In this document: positions 17,307 to 25,050 of the stretch, one piece after another | Layout: each line of letters opens with the position of its first letter | How positions within the stretch are numbered: position 1 is the first letter of the stretch | NCBI RefSeq assembly: GCF_013299175.1 | Contig: NZ_JAAFKF010000001.1 | Location: forward strand, 48,836-112,835 | DNA from: Sphaerotilus sp. | GTDB lineage: Bacteria; Pseudomonadota; Gammaproteobacteria; Burkholderiales; Burkholderiaceae_C | DNA length: 64,000 nucleotides | Direction of reading: 5' to 3' | Notes under the pieces: model-generated | Database searches by the model: none | What the model saw: the letters and a program-made list of their open reading frames with translations, nothing else | Told to the model about the DNA's origin: nothing | Program-made: the position numbers and the translations under genes

Positions 17307-18230
17307 ATGTCGATGCACGACCGAGACGGAAAAATCTGGATGGACGGACAACTGGTGGACTGGCGCGACGCCAAGATCCACGTCCTGTCCCACACGCTGC
17401 ACTATGGCTGCGGCGCCTTCGAGGGCGTGCGCGCCTACAAGACGCCGGACGGCACGGCGATCTTCCGCCTGCGCGAACACACCGAGCGCCTGTTCAACTC
17501 GGCCAAGATCCTGCGCATGAAGATCCCCTTCTCGTTCGAGGAGGTGGTGGAGGCGCAGAAGGCCGTCGTGCGCGAGAACCAGTTGGAGAGCTGCTACCTG
17601 CGCCCGCTGACCTGGATCGGCTCGGAAAAGCTCGGCGTCAGCCCGAAAGGCAACACCGTCCACCTGATGGTCGCCGCCTGGCCCTGGGGCGCCTACCTGG
17701 GCGAAGAGGGCCTGAAGCGCGGCATCCGCGTCAAGATCAGCAGCTACACCCGCCACCACGTCAACATCACGATGACGCAGGCCAAGGCGGTGAGCAACTA
17801 CACCAACTCGATCCTGGCCAACATGGAAGCGACCGAGGACGGCTACGACGAGGCCATGCTGCTCGACGCAAGTGGGTTCGTCTCCGAAGGCGCCGGCGAG
17901 AACCTGTTCGTCATCAAGAACGGCATCGTCTACACGCCCGACCTGTCCGCCGGCGCCCTCAACGGCATCACGCGCAACACGATCTTCTCGATCTGCGCCG
18001 ACCTGGGCCTGAAAGTGGTGGAAAAGCGCATCACCCGCGACGAGGTCTACATCTGCGACGAAGCCTTCTTCACGGGCACCGCGGCAGAAGTCACCCCCAT
18101 CCGCGAACTCGACCGGATCGAACTCGGCTGTGGCTCGCGTGGCCCGCTCACCGAGAAGATCCAGGCAGCCTTCTTCGACATCGTCGGTGGCCGCAACCCC
18201 AAGTACGCCGAGTGGCTGACCCCGGTCTGA
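17307..18230 (+). CDS. ilvE: branched-chain amino-acid aminotransferase
   Basis: Class IV PLP aminotransferase of 307 residues, the standard IlvE length. The PLP lysine is K160 in TMTQAKAVSNY, and the family motifs HTLHYGCGAFEGVRAY (30-44) and EGAGENLFVIKNG are intact. It catalyses the last step of Leu, Ile and Val synthesis with glutamate as amino donor. It is followed closely (23 bp) by a zinc-finger gene, the common Burkholderiales arrangement. Confidence 0.95.
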   Translation: MSMHDRDGKIWMDGQLVDWRDAKIHVLSHTLHYGCGAFEGVRAYKTPDGTAIFRLREHTERLFNSAKILRMKIPFSFEEVVEAQKAVVRENQLESCYLRPLTWIGSEKLGVSPKGNTVHLMVAAWPWGAYLGEEGLKRGIRVKISSYTRHHVNITMTQAKAVSNYTNSILANMEATEDGYDEAMLLDASGFVSEGAGENLFVIKNGIVYTPDLSAGALNGITRNTIFSICADLGLKVVEKRITRDEVYICDEAFFTGTAAEVTPIRELDRIELGCGSRGPLTEKIQAAFFDIVGGRNPKYAEWLTPV

Positions 18231-18253
18231 GCCGGTCTGAGGAGCATCAAGAC

Positions 18254-18466
18254 ATGAGTGACAACAAAGCTGCTGCCGTCGTGGAAGTGCTGGCCGCCGA
18301 TCTGCAAGGGCCGGGCGTGGTGTTCTGCCCCAACCCCAAGCAGGCCCTCTGGAGCAACCACCCCAGGGTCTACATCGACCTCAGCCACAGCGGTGAAGGC
18401 AAGTGCGCCTACTGCGGAACTGTCTACCGCCTGAAGGCCGGCGAAACGGTCCACGCGCACCACTGA
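18254..18466 (+). CDS. zinc-finger (CHCC-type) small protein
   Basis: A 70-residue protein starting at the ATG after GAGGAGCATCAAGAC. Ligand-like residues are C35 of VVFCPNP, the His of IDLSHSGEG, and the CAYC pair, ending with TVHAHH. This is the zf-CHCC pattern related to mitochondrial complex I subunit NDUFS6 and bacterial zinc-finger proteins. Function in bacteria is unclear. It is probably co-transcribed with ilvE. Confidence 0.8.
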   Translation: MSDNKAAAVVEVLAADLQGPGVVFCPNPKQALWSNHPRVYIDLSHSGEGKCAYCGTVYRLKAGETVHAHH

Positions 18467-18503
18467 CCCGTGACTCGGGCCACGGAGTTGCGCGGCCCGC
18501 CGC

Positions 18504-19211
18504 TCAAAGCTCCAGATGGCCCACCGACACCACCGGCCCCGTCGGCGCGCCGGTCGGTGATCCTCCCGTCGGCTCGACGCTGACGGCAAACGCGGCAGTG
18601 CCCTGCAGCAGGTGCTCGCGCAGCACCGTGGTGGCGCCCTGGTTCGACACCAGCCCCAGCGAACGCGGCGCACCCTTCGGTGGCACCGCCCAAAGCTCCA
18701 GCGCCTGCGTAGTCGTCACCGCCACGCCCGCCAGCGGCTTGAGCACCAGACTGCGGCCATCGGCGCCGACGCTGGCGACGAAGCTCGCCGGCCCTTGCCC
18801 GGTCCCGGTTCCCATCACCACGACCACGGGTGGTTGCACCGGGCCGGGCAGGGTCAGCGCCACGGCCAGCGCGAGCGTGGCCAGACTCGCCGCCCCGGCC
18901 AGACCTTGCCAGAGTCCGAGGCGCTCCCACCAGCGGGTGATGCGCTGCTGCACCGAGGCCGAGGCGCCGGCCATGGTGGCGTCGCCGAAGAGCCGTTGCT
19001 CGATGCCTGTCCACACGGCGGCTGACGGCGTCACCGGCGGCACGCTCGCCGTCAGGGGCACCAGCCGGTCCTGCCAGCGCCAGACGGCCTGGCGCAAGCC
19101 GGGATGCGCCGGCAACAGGGACTCGAAACGGCGGCGTGCGCCCCCGTGCAAGGTGCCCAGCACATATTCGGCGGCCAGGCGATCGCTCAGTTCACGGCGG
19201 CTGTAGTCCAT
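18504..19211 (-). CDS. anti-sigma factor, RskA family
   Basis: A 235-residue membrane protein. The N-terminal cytoplasmic sigma-binding domain (AAEYVLGTLHGGARRRFESLL, about residues 14-34) is typical of RskA/RsiK-type anti-sigma factors. A single membrane helix is at about 100-122 and the periplasmic C-terminal RskA domain contains ALELWAVPPKGAPRSLG. It starts 3 bp after the sigma gene stop. It should hold the sigma factor at the membrane until a periplasmic signal releases it. Confidence 0.85.
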   Translation of the reverse strand: MDYSRRELSDRLAAEYVLGTLHGGARRRFESLLPAHPGLRQAVWRWQDRLVPLTASVPPVTPSAAVWTGIEQRLFGDATMAGASASVQQRITRWWERLGLWQGLAGAASLATLALAVALTLPGPVQPPVVVVMGTGTGQGPASFVASVGADGRSLVLKPLAGVAVTTTQALELWAVPPKGAPRSLGLVSNQGATTVLREHLLQGTAAFAVSVEPTGGSPTGAPTGPVVSVGHLEL

Positions 19212-19214
19212 GGC

Positions 19215-19868
19215 TCAACCCCGCGGCCCGGTCACGGTGGCGGTGGCTGGCCCGGCGTCGCCACCCAAGCCGGCACGCTCCAGACACGTGCGCAGCGCCA
19301 GCAGGCCGCGGCGCACCCAGCTCTTCACGCTGCCCAGCGGCTGCGTCATCTGTTCGGCCACCTCGGCGTGCGACAGGCCCTGGTAGAAGGCCAGCGCGAG
19401 GCACTGTTTCTGGTCGCCGCTCAAGGCGTCCAGACACACCCGCACGGCGCGGGACTCGACGGCGTGGCTGAGCAGCGTCTGGGGATCGGGGTCATCGGAG
19501 GCGAAATCCTGCAACATGTCGTGGTCTTCCTCATCCTCCCTGCCGGGGCGGTGGGTGCTGACGGTTTCCGGTTCGGTCTGGCGTCGGCGCAGGCTGTCGA
19601 TGGCGCGGTTGCGCGCCACGCTCGACAGCCAGGTCAGCGCCTGGGCGCGGCTGGCATCGAATCCCGCTGCGCTGCGCCAGACGTTCACGTAAACCTCCTG
19701 GAGAAGCTCTTCGGCGAGATCCCTCTGCCGCTGGATACGCAGGATCACTCCGAGCAGATGCGCGCTGGTGCGCTGGTAGAGGGTGGAAAACGCGGCGCGG
19801 TCGCCCAGACCCGTTCTGGCAAGGAGATCGGCCAATTCCTGCGCACGTTCCGGGGAAGTTGCTGCCAT
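19215..19868 (-). CDS. ECF RNA polymerase sigma factor, SigK-like
   Basis: A 217-residue group IV sigma factor. Region 2 includes DLAEELLQEVYVNVWR and the RAQALTWLSSVARNRAIDSLRRR motif; region 4 contains CLALAFYQGLSHAEVAEQM and PLGSVKSWVRRGL. I chose the ATG at 19868 (MAATSPERAQ) because a longer start at 19979 would run into the divergent NTF2-like gene. The partner anti-sigma factor follows at once. In homologous pairs the regulon is often small and stress-related; nothing in the window shows its target promoters. Confidence 0.88.
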   Translation of the reverse strand: MAATSPERAQELADLLARTGLGDRAAFSTLYQRTSAHLLGVILRIQRQRDLAEELLQEVYVNVWRSAAGFDASRAQALTWLSSVARNRAIDSLRRRQTEPETVSTHRPGREDEEDHDMLQDFASDDPDPQTLLSHAVESRAVRVCLDALSGDQKQCLALAFYQGLSHAEVAEQMTQPLGSVKSWVRRGLLALRTCLERAGLGGDAGPATATVTGPRG

Positions 19869-19965
19869 GCGTTGGTCCTCGTCGAAGTCGGCGGATTCTA
19901 GAGGCCCCACGGGCGCCATGGTGGCTGCGTAGAATCCGGACCATCCTCTGCCGCTAAGGAACCCC

Positions 19966-20415
19966 ATGCCCCGTGCCAAGCCCTTGCAGGCTGCCTTGAT
20001 GGCGACTCCTGACGAAACCGAAACCCAGTTCTACGAGGCGCTGCAACAGGCCGACCTGGAGCGCGTGATGTCGGTCTGGTCGGACGACGAGGACATCGCC
20101 TGCATCCATCCGGGCGGGCCGCGGCTGGTCGGCGCGCAGGCGATCCGGTCGGCCTTCGAGAGCCTGTTTGCCCATGGCCGTGTCGATGCCCGCGTCTCGC
20201 AGGTGCGGCGCATCGTGGCCGGAAGCTGCGCCATCCACCATGTCCTCGAAGAGATCCGTGTCACCACCCCCGAGGGGCCGCAGCGCGCCTATGTGCTGGC
20301 CACCAACATCTTCGTGAAAACCCCGCAGGGCTGGCGCCTGCTCGCCCACCACGCCAGCCCCGGCAGTCCGCGCCAGGTGCAGGAGTTCAGCGACGAGCCT
20401 TCGACGCTGCATTGA
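19966..20415 (+). CDS. NTF2/SnoaL-like protein
   Basis: A 149-residue protein of the NTF2-like fold: helix FYEALQQADLERVMSVW, then DDEDIACIHPGG, and a C-terminal sheet with TNIFVKTPQGWRLLAHHASP. Such proteins bind small ligands or act as SnoaL-type enzymes; no specific function is recognisable. It is divergent from the sigma gene and 16 bp before a hydrolase gene, so probably co-transcribed with it. An internal ATG at residue 12 is an alternative start. Confidence 0.75.
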   Translation: MPRAKPLQAALMATPDETETQFYEALQQADLERVMSVWSDDEDIACIHPGGPRLVGAQAIRSAFESLFAHGRVDARVSQVRRIVAGSCAIHHVLEEIRVTTPEGPQRAYVLATNIFVKTPQGWRLLAHHASPGSPRQVQEFSDEPSTLH

Positions 20416-20431
20416 CCGTGCCCCGCGGTCT

Positions 20432-21448
20432 GTGCTGACCCTCGACCCCGCTCCGGCCTGGCTGCCCGGCGGCCAGGCGCAAACCGTCTGGCCGGCGCTG
20501 TTCTCGCGCCGCCACGATCCTGCCGAGCCGATCGTCTACCGACGCGCGCGCCACACCACGCCGGACGGGGATTTCATCGACATCGACTGGCTGGACCACG
20601 GCATCGGCGGCGCTGCGGTCGGCGAGGGTGCGGGCGCCGGCCTGCTGGTGCTGTTCCACGGACTCGAGGGCTCCTCGCGCAGCCACTACGCGCTGGCCTT
20701 CGCCGACTGGGCGCGCCGCAATGGGTGGGCGTATGCCGTTCCGCATTTCCGCGGTTGCTCGGGGGAGATGAATCTGGCCCCGCGTGCCTACCACTCGGGC
20801 GACCACGCCGAGATCGGCTGGATGCTGGACACGGTCCGCCAGTCGCACACGCACGCGCACCACGGCGGTGGTCCGGTCGTCGCGGTTGGCGTCTCGCTGG
20901 GTGGCAATGCCTTGTTGCGCTGGGCGCAGGAGTCAGGCGCGCAGGCAGGGCGGGTGGTGCAGGCAGTGGCGTCGGTGTGTTCGCCGATCGATCTGGCGGC
21001 GGCTGGCCACGCCATCGGCCGCGGCCTGAACCGCCACCTCTACACGCCGATGTTCCTGCGCACCATGAAGCCCAAGGCGTTCGCCAAGCTCGCGCAGCAC
21101 CCCGGCCTGTTCGACGCCGACCGACTCCGTCAGGCGCGTGATCTCTACACCTTCGACAACCTCTTCACCGCCCCGCTGCACGGCTACCGGGACACCGAGG
21201 ACTACTGGCTCCGCGCCTCCGCCCAGCCGCGGCTGGCCGAGATCCGCATTCCGGCGCTGGTGCTCAACGCCCGCAACGACCCTTTCGTGCCAGCCGAGAG
21301 CCTGCCCGCTGCGCACGAAGTCGGGCGCCACGTCACCCTGTGGCAACCCGACCACGGTGGACATGTCGGCTTTGCCAGCGGGGCGCTGCCGGGGGATGTG
21401 CGCGGATTGCCGCGGGCCGTGATGGGCTGGCTGCAGGCGGCGTGCTGA
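20432..21448 (+). CDS. YheT-type alpha/beta hydrolase
   Basis: A 338-residue alpha/beta hydrolase of the YheT/AB-hydrolase-4 family. LVLFHGLEGSSRSHY forms the oxyanion-hole strand, GVSLGGN is the nucleophile elbow (GxSxGG), NARNDPFVP carries the acid and HGGHVGF the catalytic histidine. The start is a GTG. The family are cytoplasmic esterases of unknown physiological substrate. Confidence 0.85.
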   Translation: MLTLDPAPAWLPGGQAQTVWPALFSRRHDPAEPIVYRRARHTTPDGDFIDIDWLDHGIGGAAVGEGAGAGLLVLFHGLEGSSRSHYALAFADWARRNGWAYAVPHFRGCSGEMNLAPRAYHSGDHAEIGWMLDTVRQSHTHAHHGGGPVVAVGVSLGGNALLRWAQESGAQAGRVVQAVASVCSPIDLAAAGHAIGRGLNRHLYTPMFLRTMKPKAFAKLAQHPGLFDADRLRQARDLYTFDNLFTAPLHGYRDTEDYWLRASAQPRLAEIRIPALVLNARNDPFVPAESLPAAHEVGRHVTLWQPDHGGHVGFASGALPGDVRGLPRAVMGWLQAAC

Positions 21449-21463
21449 GGCAAGATCGGCCGC

Positions 21464-22009
21464 ATGGATGACATCGTTCGACAAGCCCTGAAGAAGTGGC
21501 CCAACGTGCCCGACTGCCGCGGCTGGCTCGCGCTGGACGCCCGCGGCGACTGGTACATGCGCGACGACCGCACGCAGGCGGCCGGCCCGTTCCCGCAAGT
21601 CAAAGGCAGCCGCATCCTGCACGACAAGCTGCGGGAGTTCATTGGCCGCAACTACGAGGCCGATGCCGACGGTTGCTGGTTTTTTCAGAATGGGCCGCAG
21701 AAGGTGTTCGTCGAGCTGGAGGCGGCGCCGTGGGTGTTCGGCGTGCAGTGGCTGGATGGCCTGTGGCGCGTCGAGACGCAGACCGGGCGGGTGGTGCCCT
21801 CGGTGGACGCGGTGCTGGTCGATGAGCAGGGGCGGCTATTCCTGGACACGCCGATCGGCCTCGGGCTGGTGCGCTCGGCGGACATGGACGCGGCGGCGGA
21901 TGCGGTGATCGGCGGGGTGTGGGTGCCGCAGGAGGTGCCGTTTGCCGGGTTGCCTGCGCGCTTTGGCTACTACCTCAGTCCGCAGCAGCGCGTGCGCGTT
22001 CCGCCATGA
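21464..22009 (+). CDS. conserved cytoplasmic protein (DUF2946/DUF2944-like label uncertain)
   Basis: A 181-residue protein common in betaproteobacteria, opening MDDIVRQALKKWPNVPDCRGWL, with a central FIGRNYEADADGCWFFQNGPQKVF segment and a final FGYYLSPQQ. No membrane segment or signal peptide. I recall the pattern from a Pfam DUF family but cannot be certain of the number. Function unknown. It is terminated by a strong bidirectional hairpin. Confidence 0.7.
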   Translation: MDDIVRQALKKWPNVPDCRGWLALDARGDWYMRDDRTQAAGPFPQVKGSRILHDKLREFIGRNYEADADGCWFFQNGPQKVFVELEAAPWVFGVQWLDGLWRVETQTGRVVPSVDAVLVDEQGRLFLDTPIGLGLVRSADMDAAADAVIGGVWVPQEVPFAGLPARFGYYLSPQQRVRVPP

Positions 22010-22011
22010 AA

Positions 22012-22034
22012 AAAGCCGGTCGATGACCGGCTTT
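22012..22034. terminator. bidirectional rho-independent terminator
   Basis: A perfect 10-bp stem AAAGCCGGTC, loop GAT, GACCGGCTTT, with A-tract on one side and T-rich on the other, lies between two convergent genes and can serve both. Confidence 0.85.
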
Positions 22035-22055
22035 CGGTGTTCTGAGCGGAGCGGA

Positions 22056-22577
22056 TTACTTCGACGCGGCGTCCGCCGGCGCAGCAGCAGCCTTCGGCTC
22101 TTCGAACTTGGCGCCACCGGCGTTGGCCATGTAGACCACGGCGCGGCCGATTTCAACGTCGCTGAAATCACCACCACCCTGTGCGCCCATCGCGCCTTTG
22201 CCCTTGAGGGCGGACGTCAGCAGGGCTTCATACCCCTTGCCGACGCGCGGACCCCAGGCGGCCGCGTCACCGAACTTCGGCGCGCCCGCCAGGCCGGCGG
22301 TGTGGCAGGCCGTGCATTGGCCCTTGAACACGTCTTCGCCCGACTTCAGTGGGCCGCCTTCGAGCTTGATGTTCACCGCACCGACAGGCTGGATGCGCGC
22401 GGCCGTGGCTTCGGCGCTCAAGGCGTCGGCACCGGCACCGGCGCGGGACTCGCTGCCGACGTTCTTCACCAGCAAGACAATGGCGAAGATGGGCACAACA
22501 AAGGCAAAGATCACCGCCAGGATGAGTTGCTTGGGGGTCTTGATCGGGCTTTCGTGCTCGTCGTGGGCTTGGCTCAT
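22056..22577 (-). CDS. membrane-anchored c5-type cytochrome c
   Basis: A 173-residue protein. An N-terminal cytoplasmic leader (MSQAHDEHESP) and membrane helix (about 17-40, ILAVIFAFVVPIFAIVLLV) anchor it, followed by a periplasmic cytochrome c domain with CTACH and later MGAQGGGDFSDVEI, the class I c5 pattern where the Met is the axial ligand. The Ala/Pro/Lys-rich tail is typical. It probably carries electrons to a terminal oxidase. A perfect TATAAT lies upstream at 22653-22658 on the minus strand. Confidence 0.88.
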   Translation of the reverse strand: MSQAHDEHESPIKTPKQLILAVIFAFVVPIFAIVLLVKNVGSESRAGAGADALSAEATAARIQPVGAVNIKLEGGPLKSGEDVFKGQCTACHTAGLAGAPKFGDAAAWGPRVGKGYEALLTSALKGKGAMGAQGGGDFSDVEIGRAVVYMANAGGAKFEEPKAAAAPADAASK

Positions 22578-22652
22578 GGATTCCTCAGGGCTGTTGAACG
22601 CGGTGTGGGCACTGTTCGCGTGCAGGGCAGGCAGGGTGCGCAAAACCGTCGA

Positions 22653-22658
22653 ATTATA
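22653..22658 (-). promoter_or_regulatory. -10 element of the cytochrome c gene
   Basis: The minus strand reads TATAAT here, 76 bp before the cytochrome ATG. No convincing -35 is visible at 16-18 bp. Confidence 0.45.
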
Positions 22659-22711
22659 AGGGGCGGATGCATCTCGGCCGTGTTGCGTGCATGCTGCGTT
22701 GCAATAACTGC

Positions 22712-22717
22712 TAGAAT
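22712..22717 (+). promoter_or_regulatory. extended -10 element of tRNA-Arg
   Basis: TGCTAGAAT ends 10 bp before the mature tRNA; the TGN extension and TAGAAT fit a strong housekeeping -10. No clear -35 was found. Confidence 0.45.
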
Positions 22718-22727
22718 CGCATTCGCT

Positions 22728-22803
22728 GCGCCCGTAGCTCAATGGATAGAGTATTGGCCTCCGAAGCCAAGGGTTGCTGGTTCGATCCCAGCCGGGCGCA
22801 CCA
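22728..22803 (+). tRNA. tRNA-Arg (anticodon CCG)
   Basis: A 76-nt cloverleaf. Acceptor GCGCCCG pairs with CGGGCGC, discriminator A, and CCA is encoded. The anticodon arm TTGGC-CTCCGAA-GCCAA presents CCG, which reads CGG. The T-arm has GGTTCGATCCC. A terminator hairpin follows at 22815. Confidence 0.96.
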
Positions 22804-22814
22804 CCCGATCCGTG

Positions 22815-22845
22815 AAACGCCAACCACCGCCGGTTGGCGTTTTCG
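22815..22845 (+). terminator. rho-independent terminator of tRNA-Arg
   Basis: An 11-bp perfect stem AAACGCCAACC / GGTTGGCGTTT with loop ACCGCC and a following TTTCGC tail, directly downstream of the tRNA. Confidence 0.8.
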
Positions 22846-22877
22846 CTTGTGCGGCGGTTTTCTGTCCCGGAGTGCCT

Positions 22878-24282
22878 GTGACTGCAGCAAAACGTCTGGC
22901 CTCGGTGGCCCTTCTGGTCGCCGCGTGGAGCGGGGTGGCCGCACCGGCCTGCGCTGTGCCATATGACCACATCGTCATCGTTGTGCTCGAAAACCGCTCG
23001 GCCGACGCCGGCGGCGAGCAGCGCATCTGGGGCAACCCGGCGATGCCCTTCCTCAACGGACTCGCCAACGACCCGCAGCACGGCGCCCGTTTCTCCAACG
23101 CCTTTGCGTCCGAGACCCCGTACCGCCGCATCCCCGCCGGCTTCCGGACGCCGTTGTCGGCCCGGCCCAGTCAGCCGAACTATCTCTACCTGTTCTCGGC
23201 CAGCCACCAGGGCGTGCTGCCGGCGTGGTTCCTCGACCCGACCTCGCCCTACCGAGGCGATGTGCGCATGGAGAGCAACGGCGACGCCCTGTCGGCCAAG
23301 CGCAGCGACCAGCCGGCCGGCATCGGCAACCTGCTGGTGCCCGCGGCCCGCCGCCCCTTCCGCACGGCCAACCTGGGCGCCGCCCTGCGCAACGCCGGCA
23401 AATCGTTCCTGACCTTCTCCGAAAGCCTGCCGCACCCGCTCTGGGACGGCGAGGGCGACCTCAACCCGCTGACCGACCACTACCGCCGCAAGCACAACCC
23501 GGCCATCAACTGGATCGACTTCGGCCCGGCGCACACCCCGCGCAGCGTGCCCGAGGCGCAGCGCCGCTTCCTGCTGCCGGTGGACGTGAACCTGGGTTTC
23601 CGGGCCACGCAAGACCCGACCGGCCGCCGCTGGCGCGGGTTCATGGAAGACGAACACGGCCGCCCGCTCGACTTCGCGAAGCTGCCCACCGTCTCCCTCG
23701 TCGTCCCCGACGAGCAGCATGACGCCCACAGCGCCCCGCTCGCCGACGCCCACAGCGCCCCGCTCGCCGACGCCGATGACTGGCTGCACCGCCACATCGG
23801 CCCCTATGCCGCCTGGGCGCGCACGCACAACAGCCTGCTCATCGTCACCTTCGACGAGGACGGCTCCACCGGACGCCCACAGCGCCCCGCTCGCCGACGC
23901 CGATGACTGGCTGCACCGCCACATCGGCCCCTATGCCGCCTGGGCGCGCACGCACAACAGCCTGCTCATCGTCACCTTCGACGAGGACGGCTCCACCGAC
24001 ACCTCGCAAGGCGACGGCTACCGCACCGGCCGCCACACCATTGCCACGCTGCTCCACGGCGCTGGCGTGCGCCCCGGCGTCTACGGCGAGCGCATCGACG
24101 CGCTGAACGTGCTCGCCACAGTGCTGCACGACCAGGGACTGCTGGAGGGCTTCCGCCGCGACTTCCTGGCGACCTGCACCGAGGACCGCCCCACCTGCGA
24201 GCGCGAGCACGCCAACCTGCGCCCCATCGCGGATGTGTTCGGCCGAGGCGAGCCGCTGGTCGAGCTGCCTGCCGTGCGTTGA
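22878..24282 (+). pseudogene. phosphoesterase (PF04185-like), frameshifted by 127-bp tandem duplication
   Basis: An exported phosphoesterase of the phospholipase C/acid phosphatase type. It starts at GTG (GGAG five bases upstream), with a signal peptide VTAAKRLASVALLVAAWSG, then DHIVIVVLENRS. The reading frame breaks because bases 23745-23871 are repeated exactly at 23872-23998; 127 is not a multiple of three. The first frame ends at 23906; the rest (DTSQGDGYRTGRHTIATLL) continues in a new frame to 24282. Removing one copy restores a 425-residue protein. The duplicated block covers the metal-site motif FDEDGST. It may be a real pseudogene, a phase-variable allele or an assembly artefact. Confidence 0.85.
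23745..23998 (+). repeat. exact 127-bp tandem duplication
   Basis: Bases 23745-23871 and 23872-23998 are identical. Each copy begins with a 24-bp unit (GACGCCCACAGC...), and one more copy of that unit lies immediately upstream at 23721-23744, so the 24-mer occurs three times. The extra 24-mer adds an in-frame octapeptide (DAHSAPLA); the 127-bp copy shifts the frame. Confidence 0.95.
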
Positions 24283-24302
24283 GATCGGGTGAGGGTGGCC
24301 CT

Positions 24303-24314
24303 ATACCGCGGTAT
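24303..24314. repeat. 12-bp palindrome ATACCGCGGTAT
   Basis: A perfect palindrome in the 160-bp gap before the LysM gene. It could be an operator; no regulator is implied. Confidence 0.35.
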
Positions 24315-24442
24315 GGGGGTGATTCTGGTGAAACAAGTCACGCTTGCCATGTGATCGCGGTGCGTCTACCCTGTCTGTCCAGACGTGCCGCGCTGGCACG
24401 TTGTCTACCCACCGAAGCAAACTGCGTGAAGGAACCGAGACC

Positions 24443-24952
24443 ATGGGATTGATGAGTTTCATCAAGGATGCCGGCGAAAAGCTCTTTGGCAGCCACAACC
24501 CTGAAAAAGCCGCTGCCGAGGCCGCGACTGCCGCCGATCCTGCCGCTGCACAAGCCAAGCTGGAAGCGGCCAACGCCGGCGCGGCGGCTGCCATCGAGAA
24601 GTACATCGGGGCGCAGGGCTTGAGCGTCGATGGTCTGCAGGTCGCCTTCGACGGCACCACCTGTGAGGCCACCGTCTCCGGCTGCGCCAACGACCAGGCG
24701 ACGAAGGAAAAAGTCCTGCTGTGCTGCGGCAACGTCGCGGGCGTCAACGGCGTCAACGACCTGATGACCGTCAACGAGCCGGCGGACGAGTCGCGCTGGC
24801 ACACCGTCGTGCGTGGCGACACCCTGTCGGGCATCGCCAAGGCCGAATACGGCAACGCCAACGCCTACATGAAGATCTTCGAGGCCAACAAGCCCATGCT
24901 CAGCCACCCGGACAAGATCTATCCGGGCCAGACGCTGCGCATTCCGGCCTGA
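24443..24952 (+). CDS. BON-LysM protein (Kbp/YgaU-like)
   Basis: A 169-residue cytoplasmic-looking protein. A BON domain (about 50-115; IEKYIGAQGLSVDGLQVAF) is followed by a C-terminal LysM (TVVRGDTLSGIAKAEYGNANAYMKIFEANK..., about 120-168). This is the architecture of E. coli Kbp (YgaU), a potassium-binding protein. No signal peptide. The start at 24443 is chosen over an upstream ATG because AAGGA precedes it and the family begins GLMSFIKDAGEKLFG. A strong terminator follows. Confidence 0.88.
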   Translation: MGLMSFIKDAGEKLFGSHNPEKAAAEAATAADPAAAQAKLEAANAGAAAAIEKYIGAQGLSVDGLQVAFDGTTCEATVSGCANDQATKEKVLLCCGNVAGVNGVNDLMTVNEPADESRWHTVVRGDTLSGIAKAEYGNANAYMKIFEANKPMLSHPDKIYPGQTLRIPA

Positions 24953-24990
24953 ACCAGGACATCCCGTTCTGCCTGCGCAAGCGGGCCACC

Positions 24991-25020
24991 ACGGCGACCG
25001 AGCGATCGGTCGCCGTTTTT
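24991..25020 (+). terminator. rho-independent terminator of the LysM gene
   Basis: An 11-bp stem ACGGCGACCGA, loop GCGA, TCGGTCGCCGT, then TTTT. Confidence 0.88.
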
Positions 25021-25050
25021 CGTGGTGCGCCGCTCGCATGGCGGCACGGG

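Noticed and set aside
14423-17395. A long minus-strand frame opposite the two-component genes
   Set aside because: Antisense of the regulator and kinase, with no recognisable motif; the plus-strand genes have complete catalytic motifs.
19215-19979. Longer N-terminus for the sigma factor starting at 19979
   Set aside because: It would overlap the start of the divergent NTF2-like gene, and the added residues resemble no sigma region.
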